Translations under genes and position numbers: made by a program
Notes under the pieces: generated by a model
Seen by the model: only the letters and a program-made list of their open reading frames with translations
What the model was told of the DNA's origin: nothing
The model's database searches: none
In this document: positions 1 to 12,490 of the stretch, piece by piece
Numbering within the stretch: the stretch's first letter is position 1
How the letters are laid out: every line of letters starts with the position of its first letter
NCBI GenBank assembly: GCA_958450325.1
Contig: OY288259.1
Coordinates: 27,646,734-27,710,733 of the forward strand
Direction: 5' to 3'
Length of the DNA: 64,000 bases
Source of the DNA: Agrostemma githago
Taxonomy: Eukaryota; Streptophyta; Magnoliopsida; Caryophyllales; Caryophyllaceae

Positions 1-610
1 TCCATTATGATTAGTGAGTAGATGTCTTGTTGGGAGGTTTAGGGATGAGGACTTGGATTATTTGAATATAGGGATGTTGATGGGTTGCTTGCTTGTTGGT
101 TTATCTTGTTTATGGTTATTTTGTCATTGTTGTTTTAGTCCGGCCAGCTAGACCGACCTTGACTAATTTCTATCAATATGGGGAAACTCGGGGTAGAAAT
201 TACCATAGCTAGAAACTTACCCTTATTCGCCACGAAAGCGGGTTTTTAGGTAGGTTAGGTGAAGAAACCGAAAGGTGGCATTCTCCTTTATCAATGTTGC
301 AACAAAAACTCGATTCCGACCTTCTTAGACTCCAAGTACCGAATCCCGACTTCCCCCTAACATCTTTTCCTAGATTGATCACCCCTAGCTATTTCTCTAG
401 TCATTTCTCTAGTATAGACTCGACCCTTAGAAAACCCCCATCTAGACATCAAACACACCGCTTTAAACTTAATTGTCAACACACCGTTCCCTGTGGACTG
501 ACCTCGATTTACCACGATTACTCTAGTAGTTTTTGTGTTATTCCGAGTCTATAAATATTGTTTGATCCCCCGTCCTTTGCTAAACGACCGATCCGATTGG
601 GCGAGCATCA
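1..610 (+). mobile_element. Athila-type LTR, 3' portion of a truncated 5' LTR
   Basis: The stretch ends in CATCA, is followed by three bases, and then by a tRNA-Asp primer site. This is the same arrangement as at the end of the complete Athila-type LTR at 13577. Its left part lies outside the window, so the LTR start cannot be seen. The open frame at 294-554 inside it has no recognisable domain and lies in LTR sequence, so it is not called as a gene. The LTR sequence differs from the 11943-21686 element, so this is a separate subfamily. Confidence 0.7.
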
Positions 611-613
611 AAA

Positions 614-631
614 TGGCGCCGTTGCCGGGGA
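614..631 (+). other. Primer binding site complementary to tRNA-Asp
   Basis: The 18 bases TGGCGCCGTTGCCGGGGA are complementary to the 3' end of plant tRNA-Asp including CCA. This primer is typical of Athila elements. The site begins three bases after the LTR end and has an exact copy at 13581. Confidence 0.9.
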
Positions 632-739
632 ACGGCTAGTATTGATTGTGTTTTTAGTTGTTGTGTTTGATTGTTTTCTCTTCTCTCTTTTCCCTAGTAC
701 CGCGAGGTGCTAGGAGTCTCACCTTGTAAATTGAGTTTT

Positions 740-2702
740 ATGCCCAGGAACACGTCATCGCCCTTGTGGTTTGATCTGGAGCCGAAAAGGACTTTTAGAG
801 CATTGCGTTTTCGAGGAAATAACTCAACCACCATAATTCCACATCCTTCATTATCACCTCCTAACCTTAATCCCATCCTACCACATACACCTTCTACACC
901 TTCTACATCACGCAACCCCATCCCAAATAATCCTTTCATGCCTTCTACTTCACAAAATTCACCACCTACACCACCATCACCGAAAACACCACCACCAAAT
1001 CCATCCCCTCCAAATTCACCAAATTCAAATCCACCATCACCACCAATCCAACAAATGGAGACCTTAGCCTCTCATTCTCAATTAACACACGAAGAAACAC
1101 CTTCTCCCGTCGATTTTGGAGAGATACCCGAGAATTATGAATTGAAAGCCTCTTTGACAAACGCGGTCCAACAAGATACTTTTCATGGTTTTTCTAAAGA
1201 AGACGCTCAAGAGCACATGGCTTCATTTAAGGAAAAATTAGTAGGAGCTCGTCTCAATGGATTAACTTCATGTCAATTGCATCGTTTATTATTTCCGAAG
1301 ACCTTGAGAGATGGAGCTCGTAGAGGGCTTTAAGGCCATCCCGCTAATACATTCACAACATGGGCTCAACTATCTAATGCCTTCTTGGAGAAATAATTTC
1401 CGCCGTTAAAGACTAACCAATATCGCATGGAGATACAAACATTTAAACAAGATGAATTTGAAAGCCTAAGTGAGGCTTGGGAAAGATTTAGAGATCTATT
1501 GCGCAAATGTCCACACCATGGAATAACAGATTGGCTAACTACTCAAATATTTTATAACACCCGTTCATCGAGAACCAAGGAGAACCTCAATTCGGCCGCC
1601 GAAGGAGACTTCTCTTCTCTCATCGATGAGGCATCTAAGAATCTTATTGAGAAGATGGCAAGGAGTGATTCTAGAATAGATCAATCGAGGGATTCTAGAA
1701 TAAAAGTTGAAGTGAACTCATCTAAGAGTTCTAATGAATTGAAACTTCAAGAAGAAGTTGAAGAATTGAAAAAGAGAATGGATGTCATGAATTCTAAGCC
1801 CACTCCTAGAGGTATGTACCAAATTCAAGGGAGTGTTTCACCAAGGCAACCATCACCTCCAAAGCAATTAACATGGGATGTTCAATGTGATCATTGTGGC
1901 AATTATGGCCATGATTCTAACTCTTGCATTCCTAATGAAGAAGTTTATATTGAAGAGCCGAATGAAGTCCAAGCTATACAAGTATATGGGCAAAGACCTC
2001 AATTTGATCCTTTTTCTAATACTTACAATGCCGGCATAAGATTTCATCCTAATTTCTCTTATGGAAATCAAAATGTTCAAAACCCGATGCCACGTGCCCA
2101 AGGAAGTCAAATGAGGCCATTCAATCAAAGTCAACAAAGATCCTTTAACCAAGGTCCTCCAAAGATGCGCCCATATATGCCTCCTCATCAAAGGAGCAAC
2201 TTCAATCAACAAGGTAGCAACTTTCATGTTCCTAACAATTACAACAATTACCAAAATCAACATGGTAATCATTTCAATCATGGATACAATCAAGGGTTCC
2301 AAGGCAATTTTCATGGAAATCAAGGTTACAATAACCAACCATTTAATCAACCCTCTCAATCTTATGGCCAATCAAGCAATTTTCAATTTGGTCAGGAGGA
2401 GCTCCATGGGATACCTTTAATGATTTGCAAAGAATCGTTGGCCAACAATGGAATGAACATCAAGATACTAAGGCAAGGCTAAAGGTTTTGGAATCACAAG
2501 AAGCAACAAAAGCCTTAGCCGCCCCAATTCATCCACCCCATGGTTTGCCCGCTCAACTCCAAAACCCAAGAGACCCTTCCCACCAAGCAAATGCCGTCAT
2601 TTTGAGAGGTAGCAAAGAACTTGAGGAACCATACAAGAACTTGAACACCAAGAGTATCCCATCCAAAGTATATCAATCAAGTGCACCACAAGAATCACCA
2701 CA
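740..2702 (+). pseudogene. Athila-type gag, frameshifted and 3' truncated
   Basis: Gag is the capsid/nucleocapsid precursor of an LTR retrotransposon. ATG 740 is chosen because the start (MPRNTSS, then a LEPKRTFRALR stretch) aligns with the start of the second Athila-type gag at 13813. Frame one runs to a stop near 1333 through a Pro/Ser-rich region. The capsid domain continues in another frame from about 1427, with the hallmark EAWERFRDLLRKCPHHG. A CCHC zinc knuckle (CDHCGNYGHDSNSC) lies near 1886-1930, followed by an Asn/Gln/Gly/Phe-rich tail. A second shift near 2410 leads into frame 2425-2706. Homology stops abruptly at about 2703, where LTR sequence of the tandem family begins, so protease and pol are missing. 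At least two frameshifts make it non-functional. Confidence 0.85.
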
Positions 2703-5393
2703 ATAAATAGAAACTTACTAATTTTAGAAACTTACTTAAAATAGAAATTTTGTTATAGAAAACACGTAAGTTATTAAAATAAGTGAAACGTATAAAAATA
2801 ACATTTCCAACGAAATTAACATTTTATTATTATTGTCGTTATCGTAACTTTATTATATTTCTAAATTCGTTACTTAAAATATAATTAAAATATAATAAGT
2901 CAATATATAGTATTTTATAAATAATTAGGAAATCGAGTTAAAACTATAAATTTTTAGAAACGAGATGCTTTATGAAAAACGATGTCAAAATTAATTTGGT
3001 CATCGGATTTTTATAAACGAAATGAATTTTATGAAGGTTTAAAATTATTTTTAGCAAATAGCTTGTATTAATAAATAATACGGATTTTACTAAAAATAGT
3101 CAATTGAAAACAAATAAGAAATTATTAGTAAAAATAGTCTCGACTAAAACAAAATGTATTTAAAACAAAATCGACTACTTTCTCATTTATTAATATAAAT
3201 CGTAAAACGAAATTAATTTATTGAACAAGTATACAAATCTCGAAAGTTAAAAATACGATTTTGAGTTAGAATTACAAATTAACGAAATAGGCCGAAAATA
3301 TGAAATCGATATTATTTAGTTACTAGTGTCACGATAACCAACAAAATATTATAACGATCGTAAATAATTAAATTACAAACGATTTATAAGACGATATTGA
3401 AAACTCGTAAAATATTTATAAGGTGTACAATTTTAAAAAAAATAATATTTAGCAAATAATAAATAGCTAAAATTAGAAAATCGAAGTTAAAATATTTACT
3501 ACATACTACTACTCAAACATACGATATAAAATCGAGTAACGTCCTAAAGTTATCTTGATTCGATAACCAAAACGATCGGGCATGGAACAGTACAACCACA
3601 TCAGCAGCAACACCCAACCATGACCATAGCATCACTCACGGACGACCACAAGACGACCGCACAAAAATCACGAACAGCATCAACAATATCGTACAACAGC
3701 ATCAACGTTTCTAGTTCCACGACATCAGGGACACTGATTAGAATAAGGCAAGGATAAAGAGAGGAAGAAGGAGAAAACAGGAGGGAAAAGAACAGAAGAA
3801 TAGCGAACAAGAAACGATAACGGAAATGAGCAGTGTGACATCGAAACTGTAGCAGTAGCACGTCAGCAGCCCAAAGGCGACGAATCGACTCGAATATCAA
3901 CAGTAACAGCAGCGAGGAAAAGCAAATCAAGGACGAAAAAGAAGAAGGAAGAGAACAGACGAGCAGAAACAAAGAATAGCAACAAGAGGACAAACAAAAC
4001 GGCAGCATCGTCAAACCGAAAGAACGAATGACCAACAAACGCAGCTGTAGAAACCCAGATCCGTAATGTAACGACGAACAGCAGCGGGCAGCATAAACGA
4101 AGAAGGAAAATGAAGAAAAGAAGAGGGACAAACGGTAGCAACAGTACGGACAACAATAGTAGCAACGAACGCAGCAAGTGTACATCACCCATGGCAATAG
4201 TAGCAGATCAAACAACGAAAACGACAAAAGACGCTCAAAAACCGGACACGATAATAACGTTACGACAAACTGCAAACCGAAAGAAGAAGAAAAAGAAGAG
4301 GACGGACGGCACAGCAAAACGCAGCAGCAGAAACAACAAGAGTAGCAGCAGCATCAGACACGGTCCGTAATAACAGCCACGACTTCAACAAATAACAACT
4401 AAACGACGAACAAAACGCAACAACACTAACGCACAGCAGAAAACAAGTGCAGGGGATCGAGGGACAACAGATACAAGGAACGACAAAGCCCAAAACGAGA
4501 AATCGAAGAGGGAAGGACGTACTGGAAACCATCCGACAACGACAGCAATAACACGCACTCAAGGCTGGTCAAAGAACAAGGGAAATGGGGAGATGTGCCC
4601 GATAATAACAGTGGGAAGAGAAAAATAAATAAGAAAAGTCAGGGGATGCGTTGAAGTAGAGGAAAAACCGAAGAGAAGGAAAAGGAAGATGTAAGGTGAG
4701 GGGATCAAGCATTCAAGCGGTGGACAGAAGGAAAACAAAAGGAAATGAATGACTGTATGTGGTCCACTACAAAAACAAATAAAATGATAAGTAAGCCGAT
4801 TAATTAAATGAATCGGGTGGGAAAAACGGACTAAATAAATTTCGAATCGATAAGTTGACTTACCCACAAATCGGGTTAAAACGAGTTAACAAAATTGATA
4901 AATAATCGGACCGTTAAATAAAATGAGTAAATAAAGTACTCGAAACGAAAACGTAAATGATAGAAATAAATAATTAGACGATCAAATAGTATTTCCCGAT
5001 AAATAATAAAATTTTTGATAAAGTGAATTAAATTGATTTCTCGAGGAAAGTAATAAATATTTTGACGAAACTAAAATAAATGAGTTTCGAGCCAAAAATA
5101 GAAACTCGAGCTTAAATATAAATAAATAAATAAAAGAATTTTAGAATTTAAATCGTCAAAAAAGACTCTCGATAAGAATTAAATTAAATGTATAAAATGA
5201 ATCGAAAGCGAAATAAAAATATGTTTTAAATATAAGAGTGTCCGAGTCAAATAGAATTTTAGGGGTTTGAAACGATTAAACGATAAATTCGTTTGATAAT
5301 AATTTTAAGAATTACGAGTTAAATCGTAAACAAAATAGAAATACGAACATAATTTTAATTTAATTTAATTTATAAAAAATCAGGGGTGTTACA
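2703..5393 (-). repeat. LTR1 of tandem array, truncated
   Basis: The minus-strand LTR start TGTAACACCCC lies at 5393. Homology with LTR2 and LTR3 stops at about 2703, so the roughly 960 bases that should follow to the TTACA end are missing and Athila gag abuts directly. LTR1 carries about 728 bases (3853-4580) that LTR2 and LTR3 lack. Confidence 0.82.
3853..4580. repeat. LTR1 segment, purine/CAG/GAA-rich, absent from LTR2 and LTR3
   Basis: LTR2 and LTR3 run from the shared sequence ending CTGTAG straight into a 9-base stretch and then GGAAATGG. LTR1 has 728 bases here, rich in CAG, GAA and AAC words. LTR4 has a diverged low-complexity region of similar character at about 27050-28290. This suggests the long form is ancestral and the short form a deletion. 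Confidence 0.7.
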
Positions 5394-5406
5394 ATTCTCC
5401 CCACTA
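5394..5406 (-). other. Polypurine tract of internal region 1
   Basis: On the minus strand TAGTGGGGAGAAT abuts the LTR start TGTAACA. Plus-strand DNA priming of LTR elements starts at such a tract. Counterparts are at 9761-9773 and 23840-23852; the third has one G changed to A. Confidence 0.8.
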
Positions 5407-6790
5407 AAAAGAAGTTTCGTCCTCAAAACTAACAAAAACATAATAATTGAATGGAAACAAGGTTATATCATTTGAACAAAGGAGAATGCTTAACTCGCAT
5501 CACAATCTCGAATTTTTTTTAAACAGAAATTTTTTACAATTTCAAATGTGATATGAAAATGAAATCGAGGATAAAATATATTACAAGAAGAGTTGGGCTC
5601 AATTCCCAAAGTTTAAAAGCATTTAAATTGATAAAATCACAGGTTAAAATTTATTTTATGAAATAATGACGATAAATAATATTTGTAAACTAACTCGAAG
5701 GAAAAAGGGTAACCAAAACATTTTCAAACCAAATGGAAAACAATTTGATTAAGAAATTCGACAATATTATGTATTAAGACCAAACAAAAATTTGAAAAAT
5801 CATGTTTTGTGGTTAGTAAATAAGAATCGACTAAGTCGACCAACATTTTCAAGTACAGATTTAAAGTCCAACGACAATAAAACAAAAATTTGGACGTACG
5901 GAGTTTTTTGAAAATATTAAATCGTTTTACATAATAATCTTATAAAAATTCAAAATATTTGCAATTACGAAAGTTTTCGTAAAATCTCGATCACGCAAAA
6001 ATCAAAATCAAAATTTTAAATAATTTCGAAATACTTTAAAATAAGTTATTTAGACCCTTTTTTAAACGGGACGAAAAATAAAACACAACGAAATACAAAG
6101 TTTTGAAATTTATAACTCTAAATGTTAAAATTTCCGACAACCCGAAATTTTAAATTAGTCAAACTTTTCGTAACATAGTTTCAGGAAAAATGGTAAACGG
6201 ATAATTAGAGTCAAAATCAACGACAAACCGAAACAGAAATTTTCAAACCCGATAAAGAAGTCGAAAGGGATTGGCTGAAGAAGAAGAAGAAGAAGCGGAG
6301 TTTAAGAAAACCTAAGGGGAGGACCTCTAAGGTTCCACAAAGGAAATCGCAAGATATCTTCATCATCTCGTAGGGACACGAGCACACTAGTTTAGTGTTG
6401 CTCCATCTGGATCTACGGCTACATCATGGACAGGAATATAATCTTGATCCTCTAACCTGTAGCTTGAGCAAACTAAAAATTTGGGCTGAAAAGTCACCAT
6501 TGTATCTTCCTTGTAGCACAAAGTTGTCTACCCGAATCAGCAGGCGTTAGAGTTCTAAGCAGGACTTGTCCCGATCTGGAGCGGCATCACGTCAGCATCT
6601 TGTTCATTTATCTTCCTCCAGACAAAAGCAACAAATATTCAATGCGAATCATTGAGTTACAAGAACAATTAATCCTAACAGCTAAGTCCTTACTTTGGTT
6701 TCTACCCATCTCTCACTAATATTTCTTTATTGTTCAAATCATTTACGAGTATTTTTCTTAGAATCTGGTGTAAGCGTCGGGAGCAACAAT

Positions 6791-6802
6791 GCTCTGATAC
6801 CA
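6791..6802 (-). other. Primer binding site for initiator tRNA-Met (copy 1)
   Basis: The minus strand reads TGGTATCAGAGC, complementary to the 3' end of initiator tRNA-Met. It is two bases from the LTR2 end TTACA. Identical sites are at 11150-11161 and 25241-25252. Confidence 0.9.
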
Positions 6803-6804
6803 AC

Positions 6805-9760
6805 TGTAATCCCCTAGAAAATCTAACGCAATACAGTGGCGGAAACACTGTAGAGTTGGGATTAAAACACACTGACAAACTATATCTTATTAAAAGAAAT
6901 GGTAAGTTAATACAAAGGCCTCTTTTTACAAAAGGGCTAAAAAGGAAATTCTCCAAACGGGTTATACAAATCTATAAATTACATGAATCAGGAAAGAGTA
7001 GGATCCACACTACTCGCTAGCTCACACCCAAAACCCAGCAGCAAATACATGTCATGTTATAAACATAACAGACACGTCAGTGGGGAGTAACTCGGACGTT
7101 CTCCCAGCCATATGATATCATATGGAAAAATAATAGTATTACTATATCAAAATAGTTAAAATAGAAAACGTTAAAATGATATAATAAAAATAAGTTTTCG
7201 GAGAAAACTTAAAACATTTGCCAACCTGCAAATCAAAAATCAATCGATAATAATAAAAAATATTCAAAATGGCGTTATGGAAATATTCAGTGTAGAAGGA
7301 TAGACTTTCACTAGGAGAATACTAAAAACTAGCTTCGAGAACCAAGTTCAAACAAATCAAACTTCGGTCTCTAACTAGGCTACTCAACCATAATAGGACG
7401 GTGACTTATAAATGCGTGGCCCTAGTTTAAGATAATATGCACACCCCTCCCGAGCACCATAAATATTCAGTTCAACCCGACGCCGTCTTACACGGCGAGG
7501 CAGGAGTTTAAGGTCAAAATGTACACACACTCCCGTACACCATATATGCTCGGTTCAACAACCGGTGTGCCCCATAAAGACACACCAGCCTTATAGTTGA
7601 TGGCAAAAACATAAACCCCAGAATATATCACTCTAAACCTCACACTTGTCCTTATTCCATAACTCCAAAACAAGCCATTATCGATATTCAAGAATAAATA
7701 TAATCAATATGAATAATATGAGGATAAAAAGAAATAAACATTTTACATTAAAAAGGAAAACTTTATGTAAATAGAAACTTACTAATTTTAGAAACTTACT
7801 AATTTTAGAAACTTACTTAAAATAGAAATTTTGTTATAGAAAACACGTAAGTTATTAAAATAAGTGAAATGTATAAAAATAACATTTCCAACGAAATTAA
7901 CATTTTATTATTATCGTCGTTATCGTAACTTTATTATATTTCTAAATTTGTTACTCAAAATATAATTAAAATATAATAAGTCAATATATAGTATTTTTTA
8001 AATAATAGGAAATCGAGTTAAAACTATAAATTTTTAGAAACGAGATGTTTTAAGAAAAACGATGTCAAAATTAATTTGGTCATCGGATTTTATAAACGAA
8101 ATGAATTTTATGAAGGTTTAAAATTATTTTTAGCAAATAGCTTGTATTAATAAATAATACGGATTTTACTAAAAATAGTCAATTGAAAAAAAATAAGAAA
8201 TTATTAGTAAAAATAGTGTCGACTAAAAAAAATGTATTTAAAACAAAATCGACTACTTTCTCATTTATTAATATAAGTCGTAAAACGAAATTAATTTATT
8301 GAATAAGTATACAAATCTCGAAAGTTAAAAATACGATTTTGAGTTAAAATTACAAATTAACGAAATAGGCCGAAAATATGAAATCGATATTATTTAGTTA
8401 CTAGTGTCACGATAACCAACAAAATATTATAACGATCGTAAATAATTAAATTACAAACGATTTATAAGACGATATTGAAAACTCGTAAAATATTTATAAG
8501 GTGTACAATTTAAATAAAAATAATATTTAGCAAATAATAAATAGCTAAAATTAGAAAATCGAAGTTAAAATATTTACTACATACTACTACTCAAACATAC
8601 GATATAACATCGAGTAACGTCCTAAAGTTATCTTGATGCGATAACCAAAACGATCGGGCATGGAACAGTACAACCACATCAGCAGCAACACCCAACCATG
8701 ACGATAGCAGCACTCACGGACGACCACAAGACGACCGCACAAAAATCACGAGCAGCATCAACAATATCGTACAACAGCATCAACGTTTCTAGTTCCACGA
8801 CATCAGGGACACTGATTAGAATAAGGCAAGGATAAAGAGAGGAAGAAGGAGAAAACCGGAGGGAAAAGAACAGAGGAATAGCTAACAAGAAACGATAACG
8901 GAAATGAGCAGTAGTGACATCGAAACTGTAGCCACAAATCGGAAATGGAGAGATGTGCCCGATAATAATAGGGGGAAGAGAAAAATAAATAAGAAGAGTG
9001 AGGGGATGCGTTGAAGTGGAGGAAAAACCGAAGAGAAGGAAAGGGAAGATGTAAGGTGAGGGGATCAAGCATTCAAGCGGTGGACAGAAGGAAAACAAAA
9101 GGAAATGAATGACTGTATGTGGTCCACTAAAAAAAACAAATAAAATGATAAGTAAGCCGATTAATTAAATGAATTGGGTGGGAAAAACGGACTAAATAAA
9201 TTTCGAAACGGTAAGTTGACTGACCCACAAATCGGGTTAAAACGAGTTAACAAAATTGATAAATAATCGGAACGTTAAATAAAATGAGTAAATAAAGTAC
9301 TCGAAACGAAAACGTAAATGATAGAAATAAATAATTAGACGATCGAATAGTATTTCCCGTTAAATAATTAATTTTTCAATAAAGTGAATTAAATTGATTT
9401 CTCGAGGAAAGTAATAAATATTTTGACGAAACTTTAAAATAAATGAGTTTCGAGCCAAAAATAGAAACTCGAGCTTAAATATAAATAAATAAATAAATAA
9501 AAGAATTTTAGAATTTAAATCGTCGAAAAACACTCTCGATAAGAATTAAATTAAATGTATAAAATGAATCGAAAGCGAAATAAAAATATGTTTTAAATAT
9601 AAGAGTGTCCGAGTCAAATAGAATTTTAGGGGTTTGAAACGATTAAACGATAAATTCGTTTTATAATAATTTTAAGAATTACGAGTTAAATCGTAAACAA
9701 AATAGAAATACGAACATAATTTTAATTTAATTTAATTTATAAAAAATCAGGGGTGTTACA
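6805..9760 (-). repeat. LTR2 of tandem array, complete (2956 bp)
   Basis: Bounded by TGTAACA (minus-strand start, 9760) and TTACA (end, 6805), which form a TGTAA/TTACA terminal inverted repeat. It is flanked by a primer site on one side and a polypurine tract on the other. It lacks the 728-bp LTR1 segment; the junction at 8932-8940 reads CCACAAATC, which is unrelated to the ends being joined. Confidence 0.88.
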
Positions 9761-11163
9761 ATCTTCCCCACTAAAAAGAAGTTTCGTCCTCGAAACTAAC
9801 AAAAACATAATAATTGAATGGAAACAGGGTTATATCATTTGAACAAAGCAGAATGCTTAACTCGCATCACAATCTCGAATTTTTTTTTTAAAAGAAATTT
9901 TTTACAATTTCAAATGTGATATGAAATCGAAATCGAGGATAAAATATATTACAAGAAGAGTTGGGCTCAATTCCCAAAGTTTAAAAGCATTTAAATTGAT
10001 AAAATCACAGGTTGAAATTTATTTTATGAAATAATGACGATAAATAATATTTGTAAACTAACTCGAAGGAAAAAGGGTAACCAAAACATTTTCAAACCAA
10101 ATGGAAAACAATTTGATTAAGAAATTCGACAATATTATGTATTAAGACCAAACAAAAATTTGAAAAATCAAGTTTTGTGGTTGTAAATAAGAATCGACTA
10201 AGTCGACCAACATTTTCAATAACAGATTTAAAGTCCAACAACAATAAAACAAAAATTTGGACGTACGAAGTTTTTTGAAAATGTTAAATCGTTTTACATA
10301 ATAATCTTATAAAAATTCAAAATATTTGCAATTACGAAAGTTTTCGTAAAATCTCGATCACGCAAAAATCAAAATTGAAATTTTAAATAATTTCGAAATA
10401 CTTTAAAATAAGTTATTTAGGCCCTTTTTAAACGAGACGAAAAATAAAACAAAACGAAATACAAAGTCTTGAAATTTATAACTCTAAATGTTAAAATTTC
10501 ACGACAACCCAAAATTTTAAATTAGTCAAACTTTTCGTAACATAGTTTCAGGAAAAATGGTAAACGGATAATTAGTGTCAAAATCAACGACAAATCGAAA
10601 CAGAAAATTTCAAACCCGATAAAGAAGTCGAAAGGGATTGGCTGAAGAAGAAGAAGAAGTGGAGTTTAAGAAAACCTAAGGGGAGGACCTCTAAGGTTCC
10701 ACAAAGGAAATCGCAAGATATCTTCATCATCTCGTAGGGACACCAGCACACTTGTTTAGTGTTGCTCCATCTGGATCTACGGCTACATCATGGACAGGAA
10801 TATACTCTTGATCCTCTAACTTGTAGCTTGAGCAAATAAAAATCTGGGCTGAAAAGTCACCATTGTATATTCCTTGTAGGACAAAGTTGTCTACCCGAAT
10901 CAGCAGGCGTTAGAGTTCTAAGCAGGAGTTGTCCCGATCTGGTGCGGCATCACGTCAGCATCTTGTTCATTTATCTTCCTCCGGACAAAAGCAACAAATA
11001 TTCAATGCTAATCAGTTACAAGAACAATTAATCCTAACAGTTAAGTCCTTACTTTGGTTTCTACACATCTCTCACTAATATTTCTTTATTGTTCAAATTA
11101 TTTACGAGTATTTTTCCTAGAATCAGGTGTAAGCGTCGGGTGCAACAATGCTCTGATACCAAC
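9761..11163 (-). mobile_element. Internal region 2 of tandem array
   Basis: The polypurine tract is at 9761-9773 and the tRNA-Met primer site at 11150-11161 (minus strand). It is nearly identical to internal regions 1 and 3, has a shorter GAA run near 10645-10660, and has no coding capacity. Confidence 0.8.
11150..11161 (-). other. Primer binding site for initiator tRNA-Met (copy 2)
   Basis: Minus-strand TGGTATCAGAGC, two bases from the TTACA end of LTR3. Confidence 0.9.
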
Positions 11164-11937
11164 TGTAATCCCCTAGAAAATCTAACGCAATACAGTGGCG
11201 GAAACACTGTAGAGTTTGGATTAAAACACACTGACAAACTATATCTTATTAAAAGAAATGGTAAGTTAATACAAATGCCTCTTTTTACAAAAGGGCTAAA
11301 AAGGAAATTCTCCAAACGGGTTATACAAATCTATAAATTACATGAATCAGGAAAGAGTAGGATCCACACTACTCGCTAGCTCACACCCAAAACCCAGCAG
11401 CAAATACATGTCATGTTATAAACATAACAGCCACGTCAGTGGGGAGTAACTCGGACGTTCTCCCAGCCATATTATATCATATGGAAAAATAATAGTATTA
11501 CTATATCAAAATAGTTAAAATGGAAAACGTTAAAATGATATAATAAAAATAAGTTTTCGGAGAAAACTTAAAACATTTGCCAACCTGCAAATCAAAAATC
11601 AATAGATAATAATAAAAAATATTCAAAATGGCGTTATGGAAATATTCAGTGTAGAAGGATAGACTTTCACTAGGAGAATACTAAAAACTAGCTTCGAGAA
11701 CCAAGTTCAAACAAATCAAACTTCGGTCTCTAACTAGGCTACTCAACCATAATAGGACGGTGACTTATAAATGTGTGGCCCTAGTTTAAGATAATATGCA
11801 CACCCCTCCCGAGCACCATAAATACACAGTTCAACCCGACGCCGTCTTACTCGGCGAGGCACGAGTTTAAGGTCAAAATGTACACACACTCCCGAACACC
11901 GTATATGCTCGGTTCAACAACCAGTGTGCCCCATAAA

Positions 11938-11942
11938 GACAC
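11938..11942. repeat. Target site duplication GACAC, left copy
   Basis: Matches 21687-21691 on the other side of the element. The rejoined sequence AAAGACACACCAG is found intact in LTR2 and LTR4. Confidence 0.93.
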
Positions 11943-12284
11943 TGATAAGTGTAGTTTGTAGTGCCTATTTTACTAAGTTTTGGTCCCATTTTCCTTGGGG
12001 AATCGCTCCTTGGGAGCGATTTATGGGCTTCTTATGCTTCTTTTAGTCCGTTTCAGGTTCCCGAGACCGATTTGGAAGAGTTGGAGTGATTCCGACTCAA
12101 TTCATACACATTTTGGAGCCAACGAGATAAAGGAACGATGACTCGAGGCCTTGGAATCGACCCCGAGAGCTTGGAACCCAATCCCGAGCCTCCGAGACCC
12201 GATCCCGAGTCCCGAGAATCGACGGGAAGCCCATGAGATACAAGGAGGGACCCTAGAGCTCTTATTGGAGGCATACAAGACCCT

Positions 12285-12430
12285 TCCCGGTCGGGATAGT
12301 GGCCTTCCTGATCGGGAAGGGGTGCACAATTAGAAGCGCCACTGTGGGTCCTTCCCGGTCGGGTTGAGCCCTTCCCGATTGGGATGACAGAACCCTTCCC
12401 GGTCGGGATGATCCGTCCCGGTCGGGATGG
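12285..12430. promoter_or_regulatory. Cluster of palindromes (TTCCCGGTCGGGA type) upstream of the LTR TATA box
   Basis: Six imperfect copies of a C/G palindrome built on CCCGGTCGGG or CCCGATCGGG occur within about 145 bases. The cluster ends roughly 50 bases before the TATA-like box. The 3' LTR has seven copies because a 19-base unit is duplicated. A regulatory role is inferred only from position. Confidence 0.6.
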
Positions 12431-12479
12431 GCTACAGCTCACCCGCACTTCTTCTTTTCTTCTCCTTCATTCTTGTACC

Positions 12480-12490
12480 CATATATATAC
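12480..12490 (+). promoter_or_regulatory. TATA-like box of the Athila-type 5' LTR
   Basis: The sequence CATATATATAC follows the palindrome cluster and a CT-rich stretch. The same element recurs in the 3' LTR near 20590-20600. It is the best candidate core promoter for element transcription. Confidence 0.5.

Larger units (their letters stand above)
5394..6804 (-). mobile_element. Internal region 1 of tandem array
   Basis: It runs from the polypurine tract (5394-5406, minus strand) to the primer site (6791-6802). It is AT-rich, and has a GAA run near 6280-6300 and a moderately GC-rich stretch at about 6300-6620 that is conserved in all three internal copies. No gag, protease, RT or integrase motif is visible. 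A roughly 37-codon minus-strand frame near 6400-6500 is kept in internal 3 but broken in internal 2, so it is not called. Confidence 0.8.

Noticed and set aside
6730..7020. A 96-codon plus-strand frame over the primer site, repeated at 11089 and 25180
   Set aside because: It crosses the primer site and LTR end in the antisense direction and recurs only because the repeats are near-identical. The third copy is shifted by a 4-base insertion.
12053..12448. Frames on both strands around the LTR palindromes (also 17000-17593 and 20132-20419)
   Set aside because: Ser/Arg/Pro/Gly-rich products of the CCCGGTCGGG repeats, without any domain.
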